NCBI RefSeq assembly: GCF_000210295.1
Contig: NC_026736.1
Span: 558,001 to 622,000, forward strand
Reading direction: 5' to 3'
Source of the DNA: Trypanosoma brucei gambiense DAL972
Taxonomy: Eukaryota > Euglenozoa > Kinetoplastea > Trypanosomatida > Trypanosomatidae
DNA length: 64,000 bases
In this document: positions 1 to 10,547 of the stretch, one piece after another
Layout: the number at the start of each line of letters is the position of its first letter
Position numbering within the stretch: position 1 is the stretch's first letter
Translations under genes and position numbers: made by a program
Notes under the pieces: generated by a model
Seen by the model: only the letters and a program-made list of their open reading frames with translations
What the model was told of the DNA's origin: nothing
The model's database searches: none

Positions 1-1015
1 ATTGAACCACATAATAAATACTGCTACAAGAGACGTTAAACCCAACAGAATATGATGCTCCTTCTTCATTGTCAATCCTCCTTCATCCGTCACATCGTCA
101 TCATCCTCACTTCCATTGCATTTCCTCCCACTCTCCTTGAAATATTCACACACAATCAGGTTTTGAGATAGCAACTCTTTCAGTTTATTTTCATGCCCAG
201 TAAAGAAACAAAGATCAGCTCTACATCACCGTACCGTTTGGTGATACTCCCATATCATTTTGTGACTAAATTGTAGCTGTTGATAAGCTAGGGCACTATA
301 TCACTGAACATTAGGGTGACAACACCATCCCTATGGTAGTTAACGAAACCTCCGGTAGTTCCCACTATGAAAGTTCCAACTCCTGCAATCGCAGCACCTT
401 ACGTACCCATGATCCAGCAATTGATGGTTGCTATCGGTTGTAAATTCAATTGGTTGATTAGCTGTGTAATTATTTGTGCAACCAATATACCATCATTTGG
501 CATATCTTCAGTGAAAGAGAAATTACACATGTTAGGAGATTCCGCTACTCTGTGCTTATGTTAATTACTTTAACATTCATTTCCTGACGAGGCAGCTTTC
601 TCCTTCACAAGACAACAACCATTTGCTTTAGCATTTGTTTGTCTAAACACCATTACCAGATCCTTCAACACTTGTCCAATTGACAATGATGCATTCACAA
701 CATGATTAGACACTCTTATTTCGTTTAAATAACTTGCGTCTATTACCTGTCCAGGTTCATCTGTATTCTTCATTATATTCCTCAACCTCTACGTTATCGC
801 TTTCCATGCCCTCCCCTTTACATCATAGTGATATCACCACATCAGAAACCCATTCAACATTTACATAGCCTCCGATTGTCATCTTCAAAACACTAACACT
901 CACAGTCCTCAAGGCACAACTGAAGCTAAATACCGTTTGTGTCCCTTGACGGACACCTCAACTCAGTGCCAGGGTCTAGCACCCTGCTCAGGTAAGAGAA
1001 AAAAAGCGACAGCAT
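1..1015 (-). pseudogene. Decayed ISG-like surface glycoprotein pseudogene (runs off left edge)
   Basis: Read on the minus strand, this stretch gives protein-like segments broken by stops and at least two frame changes. In order they are: a possible start near 1014; a segment at about 840-940; an acidic piece near 800; a helix-rich piece at 570-785 with a Cys-Cys pair; further segments at 360-560; and a final frame at 1-230. The last frame ends with a run of Asp residues, a Lys-Lys-Glu-His-His pair and a hydrophobic stretch (ILLGLTSLVAVFIMW) that looks like a single transmembrane helix. Long helical ectodomain, acidic juxtamembrane segment and one TM helix is the plan of the trypanosome invariant surface glycoproteins (ISG65/75). 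Family assignment rests on this plan only. The in-frame stops (for example near 225, 310 and 375) make a functional product unlikely. The true 3' end lies outside the window. Confidence 0.45.
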
Positions 1016-1221
1016 CCTACTCCATTAGGATTAAGTTCAGACGGAAAATCCAAGGCTTCAATTCACAATGGAGCACACACCGTAAACGTTACAGGACAAG
1101 CATTATTCTTGGAAATAAACTAGGAACAGTTGCTGTGCCGTCAACTATACCAAAAAGAAATCCACTATTATTACCATTAGTGTTAGTATTGGCGCAGTGG
1201 AGCCACATATGATGTTGTGTG

Positions 1222-2349
1222 TCACAGCAGAAAGAGCAAAAACACCACCAACGGTGAAATAGCCTGAGCGACATTTTTCGGCCGAAGTGGCTGGTGTGAG
1301 GGTTGGAGTGAGTGATTGGTTCTTGTTTCACCAAGAGGAACCGAGTCAGGGTCGGTGGTGCTTTGTGTAGCTGCACTTGTGTTGGGTGCCATTGGTGTAT
1401 TGCCATCAGTTGCCGTTGAGGGAGATTGCTTGGGACGTTGCTCGGGAGATGGATCCTCCTCTGGTTGTACCTTTATTTCCGGGGGTGACTGACGGGGTGG
1501 TGAGCCTCTTGTTGGAATAGGCGGTTCCCTCTGCTCCTGCGGTGGCATTTTGTTGACTTTTTGTGCACTTTCCTTTTTAGGGGTTTTCAACCTTTTGACA
1601 AGGTCTTCTAGTTGTGTCAACCATTCAATTTTGACTTGATTTGCTCCTCTGCCTTCCATTTTATAGAAAACACATGGGGCGTTATTTGCACTGCCAGACC
1701 CTCCACAAGATTTGGTGATTGGCTCATACCCGTGTCCGAGGCGCTTAGTTTCCCTCTCTGTTGTTTTCTCGGTCATTTCATTCAGTTTTTTCCTAAGATT
1801 TTGGACGGTTGTGGTTAATGATTCAAAACCGATGCTTTCTATATTAATTTGCTCGGTGCACTTTTGCTTGATTTTCCCCCAACTTTCTTCGGCTCTGTCC
1901 TTGTTTCCCCAACTTTCGGCAGGATCATACCACGCATTGGCTTCGCAGCACAGATTTTTTTGGTGGTCACCGTTTCCGCTGGGTCTGCAAAGACACAGAA
2001 GGTCCAGCGCTAACGCTTTGCCTCCAAATCCGCCTCCGAATATGCTGGTGTAGCCACAGTCAGCTTCTCGTTTTTCTTTTCCAGTCCAATTAAGGGAGCC
2101 ATCGCTGTCACTACCGTACAAGACTTTCATCGCGGAACTGTCGAAGTCGTTTGCGACCTCGGCTGTGAGTCTCTCTTTCTCCACCCACTCGTGTATTCTC
2201 AGTGTCAAATTTAAGAAACTGCAGAGCACGTCAAACTCCCTTTGGTTCAACGTATTTTCTATCTCTGCGGCTGGCACGCTCAACCCTGCTGCCTTCCAAA
2301 CCACGCACAGCATAGTCACTAATATTTTCCACATCGCCTTCCTAAGCAT
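1222..2349 (-). CDS. VSG-like (VSG-related) GPI-anchored surface glycoprotein
   Basis: The protein of about 375 aa has an N-terminal signal peptide (core around ILVTMLCVVWKAAG), a Cys-containing helical ectodomain, a Pro/Ser/Thr-rich stalk and a C-terminal hydrophobic tail (VVFLLFLL) typical of a GPI-addition signal. The Gly-rich segment followed by LALDLLCLC resembles the conserved block of type-B VSG N-terminal domains (GKSLANDLLCLC-like). It lacks the usual Cys-rich VSG C-terminal domain, having a low-complexity stalk instead, and is shorter than a typical VSG (450-500 aa). This matches VSG-related genes, which are not thought to be part of the antigenic switching repertoire. The first ATG is 2349, but the best splice acceptor (tract 2345-2390, AG at 2343-2342) lies just downstream of it, so translation may start at ATG 2334. 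The frame is intact. An ESAG2-like relative is the alternative. Confidence 0.7.
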   Translation of the reverse strand: MLRKAMWKILVTMLCVVWKAAGLSVPAAEIENTLNQREFDVLCSFLNLTLRIHEWVEKERLTAEVANDFDSSAMKVLYGSDSDGSLNWTGKEKREADCGYTSIFGGGFGGKALALDLLCLCRPSGNGDHQKNLCCEANAWYDPAESWGNKDRAEESWGKIKQKCTEQINIESIGFESLTTTVQNLRKKLNEMTEKTTERETKRLGHGYEPITKSCGGSGSANNAPCVFYKMEGRGANQVKIEWLTQLEDLVKRLKTPKKESAQKVNKMPPQEQREPPIPTRGSPPRQSPPEIKVQPEEDPSPEQRPKQSPSTATDGNTPMAPNTSAATQSTTDPDSVPLGETRTNHSLQPSHQPLRPKNVAQAISPLVVFLLFLL

Positions 2350-3741
2350 CAATAAAAAAAAACGAAACAGATAGTAGAGAAATCTCCAATGAGAGGGGCA
2401 GGGGCACTTTTAAAGGGTGAAAGTTTAACCCTATTAGGTATTTTATGAAACATCAGCATGTGTCAACGGTAGAAGATTTGAACACTCACATCGCTAGGGA
2501 CTGCATTAATTTTTTTTAACTCTCTTCACCGCTCCGAAGCTAGTTTGACACTCAAATTTACTTTTGGTTTTGTTTCTTGCTGCCATTCTCTTAACTTATC
2601 TGCCTTAAAGATTTGATAACAGCAAGGGGTTCTTCTCTTTTCTGGAGCCTCCATCTTCAAATGCATCATTTCTGATCCTTCCGTCACATTGTTTGCGGGA
2701 GCACTTTACCCTTCCTAACTTTCCCTAGTGAGATGTGGCTGCAGGAGAGCTTTTTCATATGTGGAAATAAAACCACGCGGCTATCCGCATATTTGACCCC
2801 ATACCACGCCGTCATACTTTTACGAAGAATACCCACCCTTGTGCCATTAAAGCAATAACGTTTTTTTTTTGTAAAAATGCGATTAATTATTAACATGACT
2901 ATTGAAAACGCTATTGTGATGTTGAACATGGTTTACCGTTTCAATTCAATTATTTCACCACAACAATAGCCAAATAATACACGATCTACCAAACAAACGC
3001 AACAGAAAGGCATTCACCAACTTCAGAAAAAAAAATGTATTCAAACGGTTTTCAAACAGTACATATCCTACCATTCCCACCCAAAACACCTCAGAAACTG
3101 TTGATTTTCAAGGTAAATCACAAATCGAAACATAAGCAGCAAACTACCCCACCCATACAAATGCACACGATTACGATGTGGAATAACAACACCAGATAAG
3201 CTCGGCAACCGTATCCTACACCAAAATAGGTATTAATAACAATGTGAGGCTTGGGCACAGAATATGAAGGGCCATTGATTCCACCTTTTTTCTTAGGGCA
3301 AAGGAGTTCTGTTCCCCTTCATTGATGATGAGGCTATTATTATCACCCCAAAACCAGTTGTTTTTTAATCACTGCCTCTCCATGTGATATTTTCCTTGTC
3401 TAGCGACCCGGCACTCACTTTTTTCTGCTTTTCTTAGGTGATGTTAATTGATTGCCTTACAGCCTATACCATTTATCTATTCACGAACTTTACTGTTTGA
3501 AGGCTGTTACACGGAGACAATGTCAACGTGCCAAATTTGAGTACGCAGAGATCTACCACATGCCAAAGGTAAAACTATGTGCCATGCTACAACAATGCAT
3601 CGAGCTTCAAAACACTTCTCCACTACAGAAATCTCCCCCCAGTTCTGACGCTATGTTTTATTGAGCACAATTTCGTAGATGAGGGCAAGTCCTGGACGTT
3701 TATCGCCCACCACCCCACTACCTTCTGTAACGTGACGGAGA
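2350..3741. other. Intergenic, no supported gene
   Basis: AT-rich, with several short A or T runs. A minus-strand ORF at 2684-2929 starts with ATG and encodes 81 aa with a hydrophobic N-terminus, but I recognise no family and see no good acceptor just upstream. It may be a remnant of a surface-protein gene. Nothing else here is supportable. Confidence 0.5.
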
Positions 3742-4402
3742 GCAACCGAACAAAAGGGTCGTATCCTTTCATTTTCTACGCATACCACTTTTGATCCAAG
3801 ATACGGTTAAACAGGTGACAAACATAATGCAGTACGCACTAAAACAAAAAAAAACACTTTTCACTTGAATCCCTATATCAACTCACAATCGACAACACAT
3901 ATTCGACATTAACTAACTCCATCATTAAAATACACTCCACTCTAACACAGCAACAACCCAATGTGATGCTTAGTTACCATAAAAAAGGAATACGCCTCAC
4001 GTTTCACAAACATAGGTACGAAGCCATTCCACCTTAGCACGCACATTTGGTCACCTTACATTAATAACCTGTTTCTTAAACACGTAAGGCGCTGTTTAAA
4101 ATTCACGTTGTCATATAATATAATATTCCATACATAATTCTGCCTGCAGAGTCCACACCATGTCGACAGCTGCCTTCATTTTGTTTCAGTACAAACGCCT
4201 AAACCCCTTCTAAAGGAGTCTGGCGTAGTATAAAGATATACAATGCTACAAATACCAAAGAAGCTAGATGGAAACACAGGTGGTGAGGAACTATCGGCAT
4301 CTGGGGATGAATAACTTCATTCAAATGGGCATGCACGAATGTAAACCCTTTGAAGGGACAAAAGCTCGTTCTAGAAAGAAAACTGACAAATAATTTGTAC
4401 TC

Positions 4403-5062
4403 TCAGAGAAACAGGAGCAACACTGAGGAAAACACCTGGTAGATAGCTGGTTGCAGCGGCTGAGATTTGCTTGTCTGCTGTTCCGGAGGGCGAACAGAAG
4501 AAGCTCCATTACTTTCGCTGCCAAAAGAGGATGAAACAGTACCTTTACTTTCGGATTTGAGGTGGCCGTCATCCTTAGAGGGTGGACCATTTTCCTCCTT
4601 TTTAGGAGTCGCAGAAACCGCACTACCATTTTTGACTGGCTCCTCAGAAAGCACAGGGCCGTACTCGGATGATGGAGGTGCCTCACCTTTGTTAGAGGCC
4701 TCGTCGCGATTTGAGTCTCCACCCGCTTCCACAACTGGTGAAGCGACTGCGGGTGTTGAGAGCCCAAGGAACTCACTAACCTTTGCAGTGACACATCTAT
4801 AATTGAAAGGACAACGCAAGGTTCCCCCGCCGCAAACGGTACAGTTTCCCTCTGCGGGTGCGCCCGAGGGAACCCTTTGTTCCAGGGTGCAGTTTTTCTG
4901 GGCATAACTCACAAGAAGGCCTTCCTTTTCCCTAGTCAAAGGGATTTTAACTCCCAATACTTCCGTACATTTACCCACATATCCAATTCTTCCCTCCCAT
5001 ACATTCTCACACATGGCCACACGCTGAACGAAACCGAACAGTATTATTGGTAGACACAGCAT
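4403..5062 (-). CDS. Array copy 1: small Cys-rich GPI-anchored surface protein
   Basis: The 219-aa protein has a hydrophobic signal peptide (residues 1-17), a short Cys-rich ectodomain to about residue 100, a Ser/Pro/Glu/Lys-rich stalk, and a C-terminal hydrophobic tail (VFSSVLLLFL) that looks like a GPI-addition signal. Cysteines lie at about 18, 32, 58, 74, 77, 84 and 90. N-glycosylation sequons are at NCT 57 and NCT 73, with another in the stalk. It probably sits on the plasma membrane. I do not recognise the family with certainty. The plan is shared by stage-specific trypanosome surface families such as ESAG9-like proteins, but the link is not proven. This copy has Ser-Asn in the stalk where copies 2 and 3 have Asn-Asn. 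ATG 5062 is the first start. A second open frame (4321-4905) and an antisense one (4467-4802) overlap it and are treated as shadows. Confidence 0.85.
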   Translation of the reverse strand: MLCLPIILFGFVQRVAMCENVWEGRIGYVGKCTEVLGVKIPLTREKEGLLVSYAQKNCTLEQRVPSGAPAEGNCTVCGGGTLRCPFNYRCVTAKVSEFLGLSTPAVASPVVEAGGDSNRDEASNKGEAPPSSEYGPVLSEEPVKNGSAVSATPKKEENGPPSKDDGHLKSESKGTVSSSFGSESNGASSVRPPEQQTSKSQPLQPAIYQVFSSVLLLFL

Positions 5063-5921
5063 TTCAGAACTCTACACTGCCTGAGTTGCTCCAACACCAG
5101 CGCAAAGAAAAATAATAAACACCTCATACATAACATATATCATACAGTTATGTGTGTTTATACTTTGTTTCAAAATATATCGTATTGAATACAAATAGCA
5201 GACACATGACACAAAAAATCCCATTAAGCGTTAACATGAGATAAAATACCCTATTCAGATGCAACCGAACAAAAGAGTCGTATCCTTTCGTTTTCTACAC
5301 ATACCACTTTTGATCCAAGATACGGTTAAACAGGTGACAAACATAATGCAGTACGCACTAAAACAAAAAAAAACACTTTTCACTTGAATCCCTATATCAA
5401 CTCACAATCGACAACACATATTCGACATTAACTAACTCCATCATTAAAATACACTCCACTCTAACACAGCAACAACCCAATGTGATGCTTAGTTACCATA
5501 AAAAAGGAATACGCCTCACGTTTCACAAACATAGGTACGAAGCCATTCCACCTTAGCACGCACATTTGGTCACCTTACATTAATAACCTGTTTCTTAAAC
5601 ACGTAAGGCGCTGTTTAAAATTCACGTTGTCATATAATATAATATTCCATACATAATTCTGCCTGCAGAGTCCACACCATGTCGACAGCTGCCTTCATTT
5701 TGTTTCAGTACAAACGCCTAAACCCCTTCTAAAGGAGTCTGGCGTAGTATAAAGATATACAATGCTACAAATACCAAAGAAGCTAGATGGAAACACAGGT
5801 GGTGAGGAACTATTGGCATCTGGGGATGAATAACTTCATTCAAATGGGCATGCACGAATGTAAACCCTTTGAAGGGACAAAAGCTCGTTCTAGAAAGAAA
5901 ACTGACAAATAATTTGTACTC

Positions 5922-6581
5922 TCAGAGAAACAGGAGCAACACTGAGGAAAACACCTGGTAGATAGCTGGTTGCAGCGGCTGAGATTTGCTTGTCTGCTGT
6001 TCCGGAGGGCGAACAGAAGAAGCTCCATTATTTTCGCTGCCAAAAGAGGATGAAACAGTACCTTTACTTTCGGATTTGAGGTGGCCGTCATCCTTAGAGG
6101 GTGGACCATTTTCCTCCTTTTTAGGAGTCGCAGAAACCGCACTACCATTTTTGACTGGCTCCTCAGAAAGCACAGGGCCGTACTCGGATGATGGAGGTGC
6201 CTCACCTTTGTTAGAGGCCTCGTCGCGATTTGAGTCTCCACCCGCTTCCACAACTGGTGAAGCGACTGCGGGTGTTGAGAGCCCAAGGAACTCACTAACC
6301 TTTGCAGTGACACATCTATAATTGAAAGGACAACGCAAGGTTCCCCCGCCGCAAACGGTACAGTTTCCCTCTGCGGGTGCGCCCGAGGGAACCCTTTGTT
6401 CCAGGGTGCAGTTTTTCTGGGCATAACTCACAAGAAGGCCTTCCTTTTCCCTAGTCAAAGGGATTTTAACTCCCAATACTTCCGTACATTTACCCACATA
6501 TCCAATTCTTCCCTCCCATACATTCTCACACATGGCCACACGCTGAACGAAACCGAACAGTATTATTGGTAGACACAGCAT
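5922..6581 (-). CDS. Array copy 2: small Cys-rich GPI-anchored surface protein
   Basis: The 219-aa product is identical to copy 3 and differs from copy 1 by one visible substitution in the stalk (Asn for Ser). It has the same signal peptide, seven ectodomain cysteines, two early sequons and GPI tail. The 860-bp 5' and 3' flanks are also shared with its neighbours, so if the flanks carry 3' UTR control elements the copies should be co-expressed. The frame is intact. Confidence 0.85.
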   Translation of the reverse strand: MLCLPIILFGFVQRVAMCENVWEGRIGYVGKCTEVLGVKIPLTREKEGLLVSYAQKNCTLEQRVPSGAPAEGNCTVCGGGTLRCPFNYRCVTAKVSEFLGLSTPAVASPVVEAGGDSNRDEASNKGEAPPSSEYGPVLSEEPVKNGSAVSATPKKEENGPPSKDDGHLKSESKGTVSSSFGSENNGASSVRPPEQQTSKSQPLQPAIYQVFSSVLLLFL

Positions 6582-7440
6582 TTCAGAACTCTACACTGCC
6601 TGAGTTGCTCCAACACCAGCGCAAAGAAAAATAATAAACACCTCATACATAACATATATCATACAGTTATGTGTGTTTATACTTTGTTTCAAAATATATC
6701 GTATTGAATACAAATAGCAGACACATGACACAAAAAATCCCATTAAGCGTTAACATGAGATAAAATACCCTATTCAGATGCAACCGAACAAAAGAGTCGT
6801 ATCCTTTCGTTTTCTACACATACCACTTTTGATCCAAGATACGGTTAAACAGGTGACAAACATAATGCAGTACGCACTAAAACAAAAAAAAACACTTTTC
6901 ACTTGAATCCCTATATCAACTCACAATCGACAACACATATTCGACATTAACTAACTCCATCATTAAAATACACTCCACTCTAACACAGCAACAACCCAAT
7001 GTGATGCTTAGTTACCATAAAAAAGGAATACGCCTCACGTTTCACAAACATAGGTACGAAGCCATTCCACCTTAGCACGCACATTTGGTCACCTTACATT
7101 AATAACCTGTTTCTTAAACACGTAAGGCGCTGTTTAAAATTCACGTTGTCATATAATATAATATTCCATACATAATTCTGCCTGCAGAGTCCACACCATG
7201 TCGACAGCTGCCTTCATTTTGTTTCAGTACAAACGCCTAAACCCCTTCTAAAGGAGTCTGGCGTAGTATAAAGATATACAATGCTACAAATACCAAAGAA
7301 GCTAGATGGAAACACAGGTGGTGAGGAACTATCGGCATCTGGGGATGAATAACTTCATTCAAATGGGCATGCACGAATGTAAACCCTTTGAAGGGACAAA
7401 AGCTCGTTCTAGAAAGAAAACTGACAAATAATTTGTACTC

Positions 7441-8100
7441 TCAGAGAAACAGGAGCAACACTGAGGAAAACACCTGGTAGATAGCTGGTTGCAGCGGCTG
7501 AGATTTGCTTGTCTGCTGTTCCGGAGGGCGAACAGAAGAAGCTCCATTATTTTCGCTGCCAAAAGAGGATGAAACAGTACCTTTACTTTCGGATTTGAGG
7601 TGGCCGTCATCCTTAGAGGGTGGACCATTTTCCTCCTTTTTAGGAGTCGCAGAAACCGCACTACCATTTTTGACTGGCTCCTCAGAAAGCACAGGGCCGT
7701 ACTCGGATGATGGAGGTGCCTCACCTTTGTTAGAGGCCTCGTCGCGATTTGAGTCTCCACCCGCTTCCACAACTGGTGAAGCGACTGCGGGTGTTGAGAG
7801 CCCAAGGAACTCACTAACCTTTGCAGTGACACATCTATAATTGAAAGGACAACGCAAGGTTCCCCCGCCGCAAACGGTACAGTTTCCCTCTGCGGGTGCG
7901 CCCGAGGGAACCCTTTGTTCCAGGGTGCAGTTTTTCTGGGCATAACTCACAAGAAGGCCTTCCTTTTCCCTAGTCAAAGGGATTTTAACTCCCAATACTT
8001 CCGTACATTTACCCACATATCCAATTCTTCCCTCCCATACATTCTCACACATGGCCACACGCTGAACGAAACCGAACAGTATTATTGGTAGACACAGCAT
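7441..8100 (-). CDS. Array copy 3: small Cys-rich GPI-anchored surface protein
   Basis: The 219-aa product is identical in sequence to copy 2. It lies immediately downstream, in transcription order, of the mosaic fourth copy. The frame is intact, with the same predicted secretion signal and GPI-addition signal. The identity of copies 2 and 3 implies very recent duplication or ongoing gene conversion. Confidence 0.85.
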   Translation of the reverse strand: MLCLPIILFGFVQRVAMCENVWEGRIGYVGKCTEVLGVKIPLTREKEGLLVSYAQKNCTLEQRVPSGAPAEGNCTVCGGGTLRCPFNYRCVTAKVSEFLGLSTPAVASPVVEAGGDSNRDEASNKGEAPPSSEYGPVLSEEPVKNGSAVSATPKKEENGPPSKDDGHLKSESKGTVSSSFGSENNGASSVRPPEQQTSKSQPLQPAIYQVFSSVLLLFL

Positions 8101-8960
8101 TTCAGAACTCTACACTGCCTGAGTTGCTCCAACACCAGCGCAAAGAAAAATAATAAACACCTCATACATAACATATATCATACAGTTATGTGTGTTTATA
8201 CTTTGTTTCAAAATATATCGTATTGAATACAAATAGCAGACACATGACACAAAAAATCCCATTAAGCGTTAACATGAGATAAAATACCCTATTCAGATGC
8301 AACCGAACAAAAGAGTCGTATCCTTTCGTTTTCTACACATACCACTTTTGATCCAAGATACGGTTAAACAGGTGACAAACATAATGCAGTACGCACTAAA
8401 ACAAAAAAAAAACACTTTTCACTTGAATCCCTATATCAACTCACAATCGACAACACATATTCGACATTAACTAACTCCATCATTAAAATACACTCCACTC
8501 TAACACAGCAACAACCCAATGTGATGCTTAGTTACCATAAAAAAGGAATACGCCTCACGTTTCACAAACATAGGTACGAAGCCATTCCACCTTAGCACGC
8601 ACATTTGGTCACCTTACATTAATAACCTGTTTCTTAAACACGTAAGGCGCTGTTTAAAATTCACGTTGTCATATAATATAATATTCCATACATAATTCTG
8701 CCTGCAGAGTCCACACCATGTCGACAGCTGCCTTCATTTTGTTTCAGTACAAACGCCTAAACCCCTTCTAAAGGAGTCTGGCGTAGTATAAAGATATACA
8801 ATGCTACAAATACCAAAGAAGCTAGATGGAAACACAGGTGGTGAGGAACTATCGGCATCTGGGGATGAATAACTTCATTCAAATGGGCATGCACGAATGT
8901 AAACCCTTTGAAGGGACAAAAGCTCGTTCTAGAAAGAAAACTGACAAATAATTTGTACTC

Positions 8961-9635
8961 TCAGAGAAACAGGAGCAACACTGAGGAAAACACCTGGTAG
9001 ATAGCTGGTTGCAGCGGCTGAGATTTGCTTGTCTGCTGTTCCGGAGGGCGAACAGAAGAAGCTCCATTACTTTCGCTGCCAAAAGAGGATGAAACAGTAC
9101 CTTTACTTTCGGATTGGAGGTGGCCGTCATCCTTAGAGGGTGGACCATTTTCCTCCTTTTTAGGAGTCGCAGAAACCGCACTACCATTTTTGACTGGCTC
9201 CTCAGAAAGCACAGGGCCGTACTCGGATGATGGAGGTGCCTCACCTTTGTTAGAGGCCTCGTCGCGATTTGAGTCTCCACCCGCTTCCACAACTGGTGAA
9301 GCGACTGCGGGTGTTGAGAGCCCAAGGAACTCACTAACCTTTGCAGTGACACATCTATAATTGAAAGGACAAAGCAAGGTTCCCCCGCCGCAAACGGTAC
9401 AGTTCCCGTCAGTGGTTGCGCCAGATGGTACGCTTCGTATGGGAGTGCAGTTCGCTTCCGCATACTTCACGAGACGATTCTCCTCTGCTACGGCGGCTGG
9501 AACCTCAATTTTCAGCAAATCCGTACACATATCCACAACTCCAACTCGCGTTCCCCATCCCTTCCCATAAGTAGCAACAATTTGAACCAATCCCGCGAAC
9601 AGGGTTAATACACAGACACACACAGGTCTCGTCAT
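8961..9635 (-). CDS. Array copy 4: mosaic paralogue with a divergent N-terminal domain
   Basis: The 224-aa protein starts at ATG 9635 with a signal peptide (MTRPVCVCVLTLFAGLVQIV). A splice acceptor (AG 9647-9646 behind a T-rich tract) lies 10 nt upstream and rules out the longer open frame reaching 9719. The first ~77 residues are only loosely similar to the other copies. They keep the Trp-Gly, Arg-Val/Ile-Gly and Cys-Thr spacing and a Val-Pro-Ser-Gly-Ala motif. From about position 9404 to the stop the DNA is almost identical to copies 1-3. Two changes stand out: Leu for Arg in the GGGTLRC motif and Gln for Lys in the stalk. This is the most upstream gene of the array and probably retains the ancestral 5' end. 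It is a GPI-anchored surface protein by the same signals as its neighbours. Confidence 0.85.
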   Translation of the reverse strand: MTRPVCVCVLTLFAGLVQIVATYGKGWGTRVGVVDMCTDLLKIEVPAAVAEENRLVKYAEANCTPIRSVPSGATTDGNCTVCGGGTLLCPFNYRCVTAKVSEFLGLSTPAVASPVVEAGGDSNRDEASNKGEAPPSSEYGPVLSEEPVKNGSAVSATPKKEENGPPSKDDGHLQSESKGTVSSSFGSESNGASSVRPPEQQTSKSQPLQPAIYQVFSSVLLLFL

Positions 9636-9645
9636 TAATGTTTTA

Positions 9646-9672
9646 CTAACATAACAATAAAAGCAAAACTTC
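9646..9672 (-). promoter_or_regulatory. Trans-splice acceptor for array copy 4
   Basis: On the minus strand a T-rich tract (CTTCTTTGC complement region to 9648) ends in AG at 9647-9646, with ATG 9635 following. It supports the start chosen for copy 4. Confidence 0.55.
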
Positions 9673-9780
9673 TTTGCAGAGCAATTAACTCGCTTTCTCT
9701 CATGTTTAAACATTATCAAGTTACCTTTTGTTTAATATACAGAGCCAGTTAACCACTCAGAAAACAACCAGTGAGTATAA

Positions 9781-10230
9781 TCAGCGTCCACAATACTTAT
9801 CCGTATGGGAAGAAATGAAATATGAAGTTACGTCTTTTAAAATCTTTATCAAAAGCAGCAGCCAAGCGACCGGAGACTCACATTTATCAAGTGCGAGTAG
9901 GGGGCATCTGTGGTTCAATAACATAAAAACACATGCAGTAACAAGTTTTCGCAGATAAATATTATTATAGTACCACCTGTATAAGTCCAAGTCCACACAA
10001 AAAAAAAAACCCAAGCAAAAGCAAATACACAGTAAAGAAATAATTACAAACACGTTTGATAGCACCGTCTGTTGATAGCAAATACTTAAACAGCGAAGAA
10101 GAAAGACGTTCAAAGCATTACAGAACACATCGTGGAGCAGGTCTGTAGAAACGATTACAAATGGGAAATAACCAACTCCCACGAAACAGTACATCACTGT
10201 AGCCAGTCCATCAAGAAAAATTGGCAGCAT
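9781..10230 (-). CDS. Doubtful ORF, hydrophobic 149-aa product
   Basis: An ATG-initiated open frame of 149 codons encodes three or four hydrophobic stretches and many Cys and Phe residues. It lies in the gap between the 305-aa surface-protein gene and array copy 4, where a 3' UTR is expected. I recognise no family. T-rich UTR sequence read in frame gives just such Phe/Leu/Cys-rich products, so it may be a chance ORF. It is listed because of its length. Confidence 0.2.
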   Translation of the reverse strand: MLPIFLDGLATVMYCFVGVGYFPFVIVSTDLLHDVFCNALNVFLLRCLSICYQQTVLSNVFVIISLLCICFCLGFFFCVDLDLYRWYYNNIYLRKLVTACVFMLLNHRCPLLALDKCESPVAWLLLLIKILKDVTSYFISSHTDKYCGR

Positions 10231-10547
10231 CTCGGCGCGTGATTCAACTCTTTTTTAACGCTACACAGCATCCACAACACTAAGCAGTTAGGTACGAATA
10301 TAGATCACTACATAGCAAAAGCAAAATGCGGTAAGTAAGTACCGCAAAGGGGTCCCCCATCCTTACACTGTTCTATTATTTATTTCGCTTCTTCCACTTT
10401 ATTGCAGTCTACAATTATAGGCGCTTTCTCCCATCATATATTAAACATAATAACGTGAGAAAGAACAAAAGGCCATAGATTAACGTATCGAGCTAGTGTG
10501 AGGGGTGATGCTCTGAGGCAGTATTTGTATCTAGTTTAGTGACGGAT

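Larger units (their letters stand above)
3742..9404. repeat. Tandem array of a 1,519-bp unit, 3 full copies plus a partial fourth
   Basis: Units lie at 3742-5260, 5261-6779, 6780-8298 and 8299-about 9404. Copies are nearly identical, coding and intergenic parts alike; I see only scattered substitutions (for example C/T at 4294 versus 5813, and G/A changes in the coding region). The fourth unit is 1 bp longer because the A-run at 8403-8412 has ten A instead of nine. Each full unit carries one complete small surface-protein gene on the minus strand. The right edge falls inside the fourth gene, at about 9404. The left edge falls at the motif GCAACCGAAC shared with the unit junctions. This is the signature of unequal crossing-over with homogenisation. 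Confidence 0.93.

Noticed and set aside
2684..2929. 81-aa ORF upstream of the VSG-like gene as a relative of the array proteins
   Set aside because: I compared it with the Cys-rich head of the array proteins and found no consistent codon-level similarity.
4467..4802. Antisense 111-codon frame in each array gene
   Set aside because: A mirror of the low-complexity stalk codons; opposite to the direction of every other gene.
4321..4905. Second long minus-strand frame overlapping each array gene (194 codons, also at 5840, 7359, 8879)
   Set aside because: Its product is Ser/Leu/Arg-rich without a signal peptide or family match, while the overlapping frame has signal peptide, Cys head and GPI tail. 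It recurs only because the DNA is repeated.
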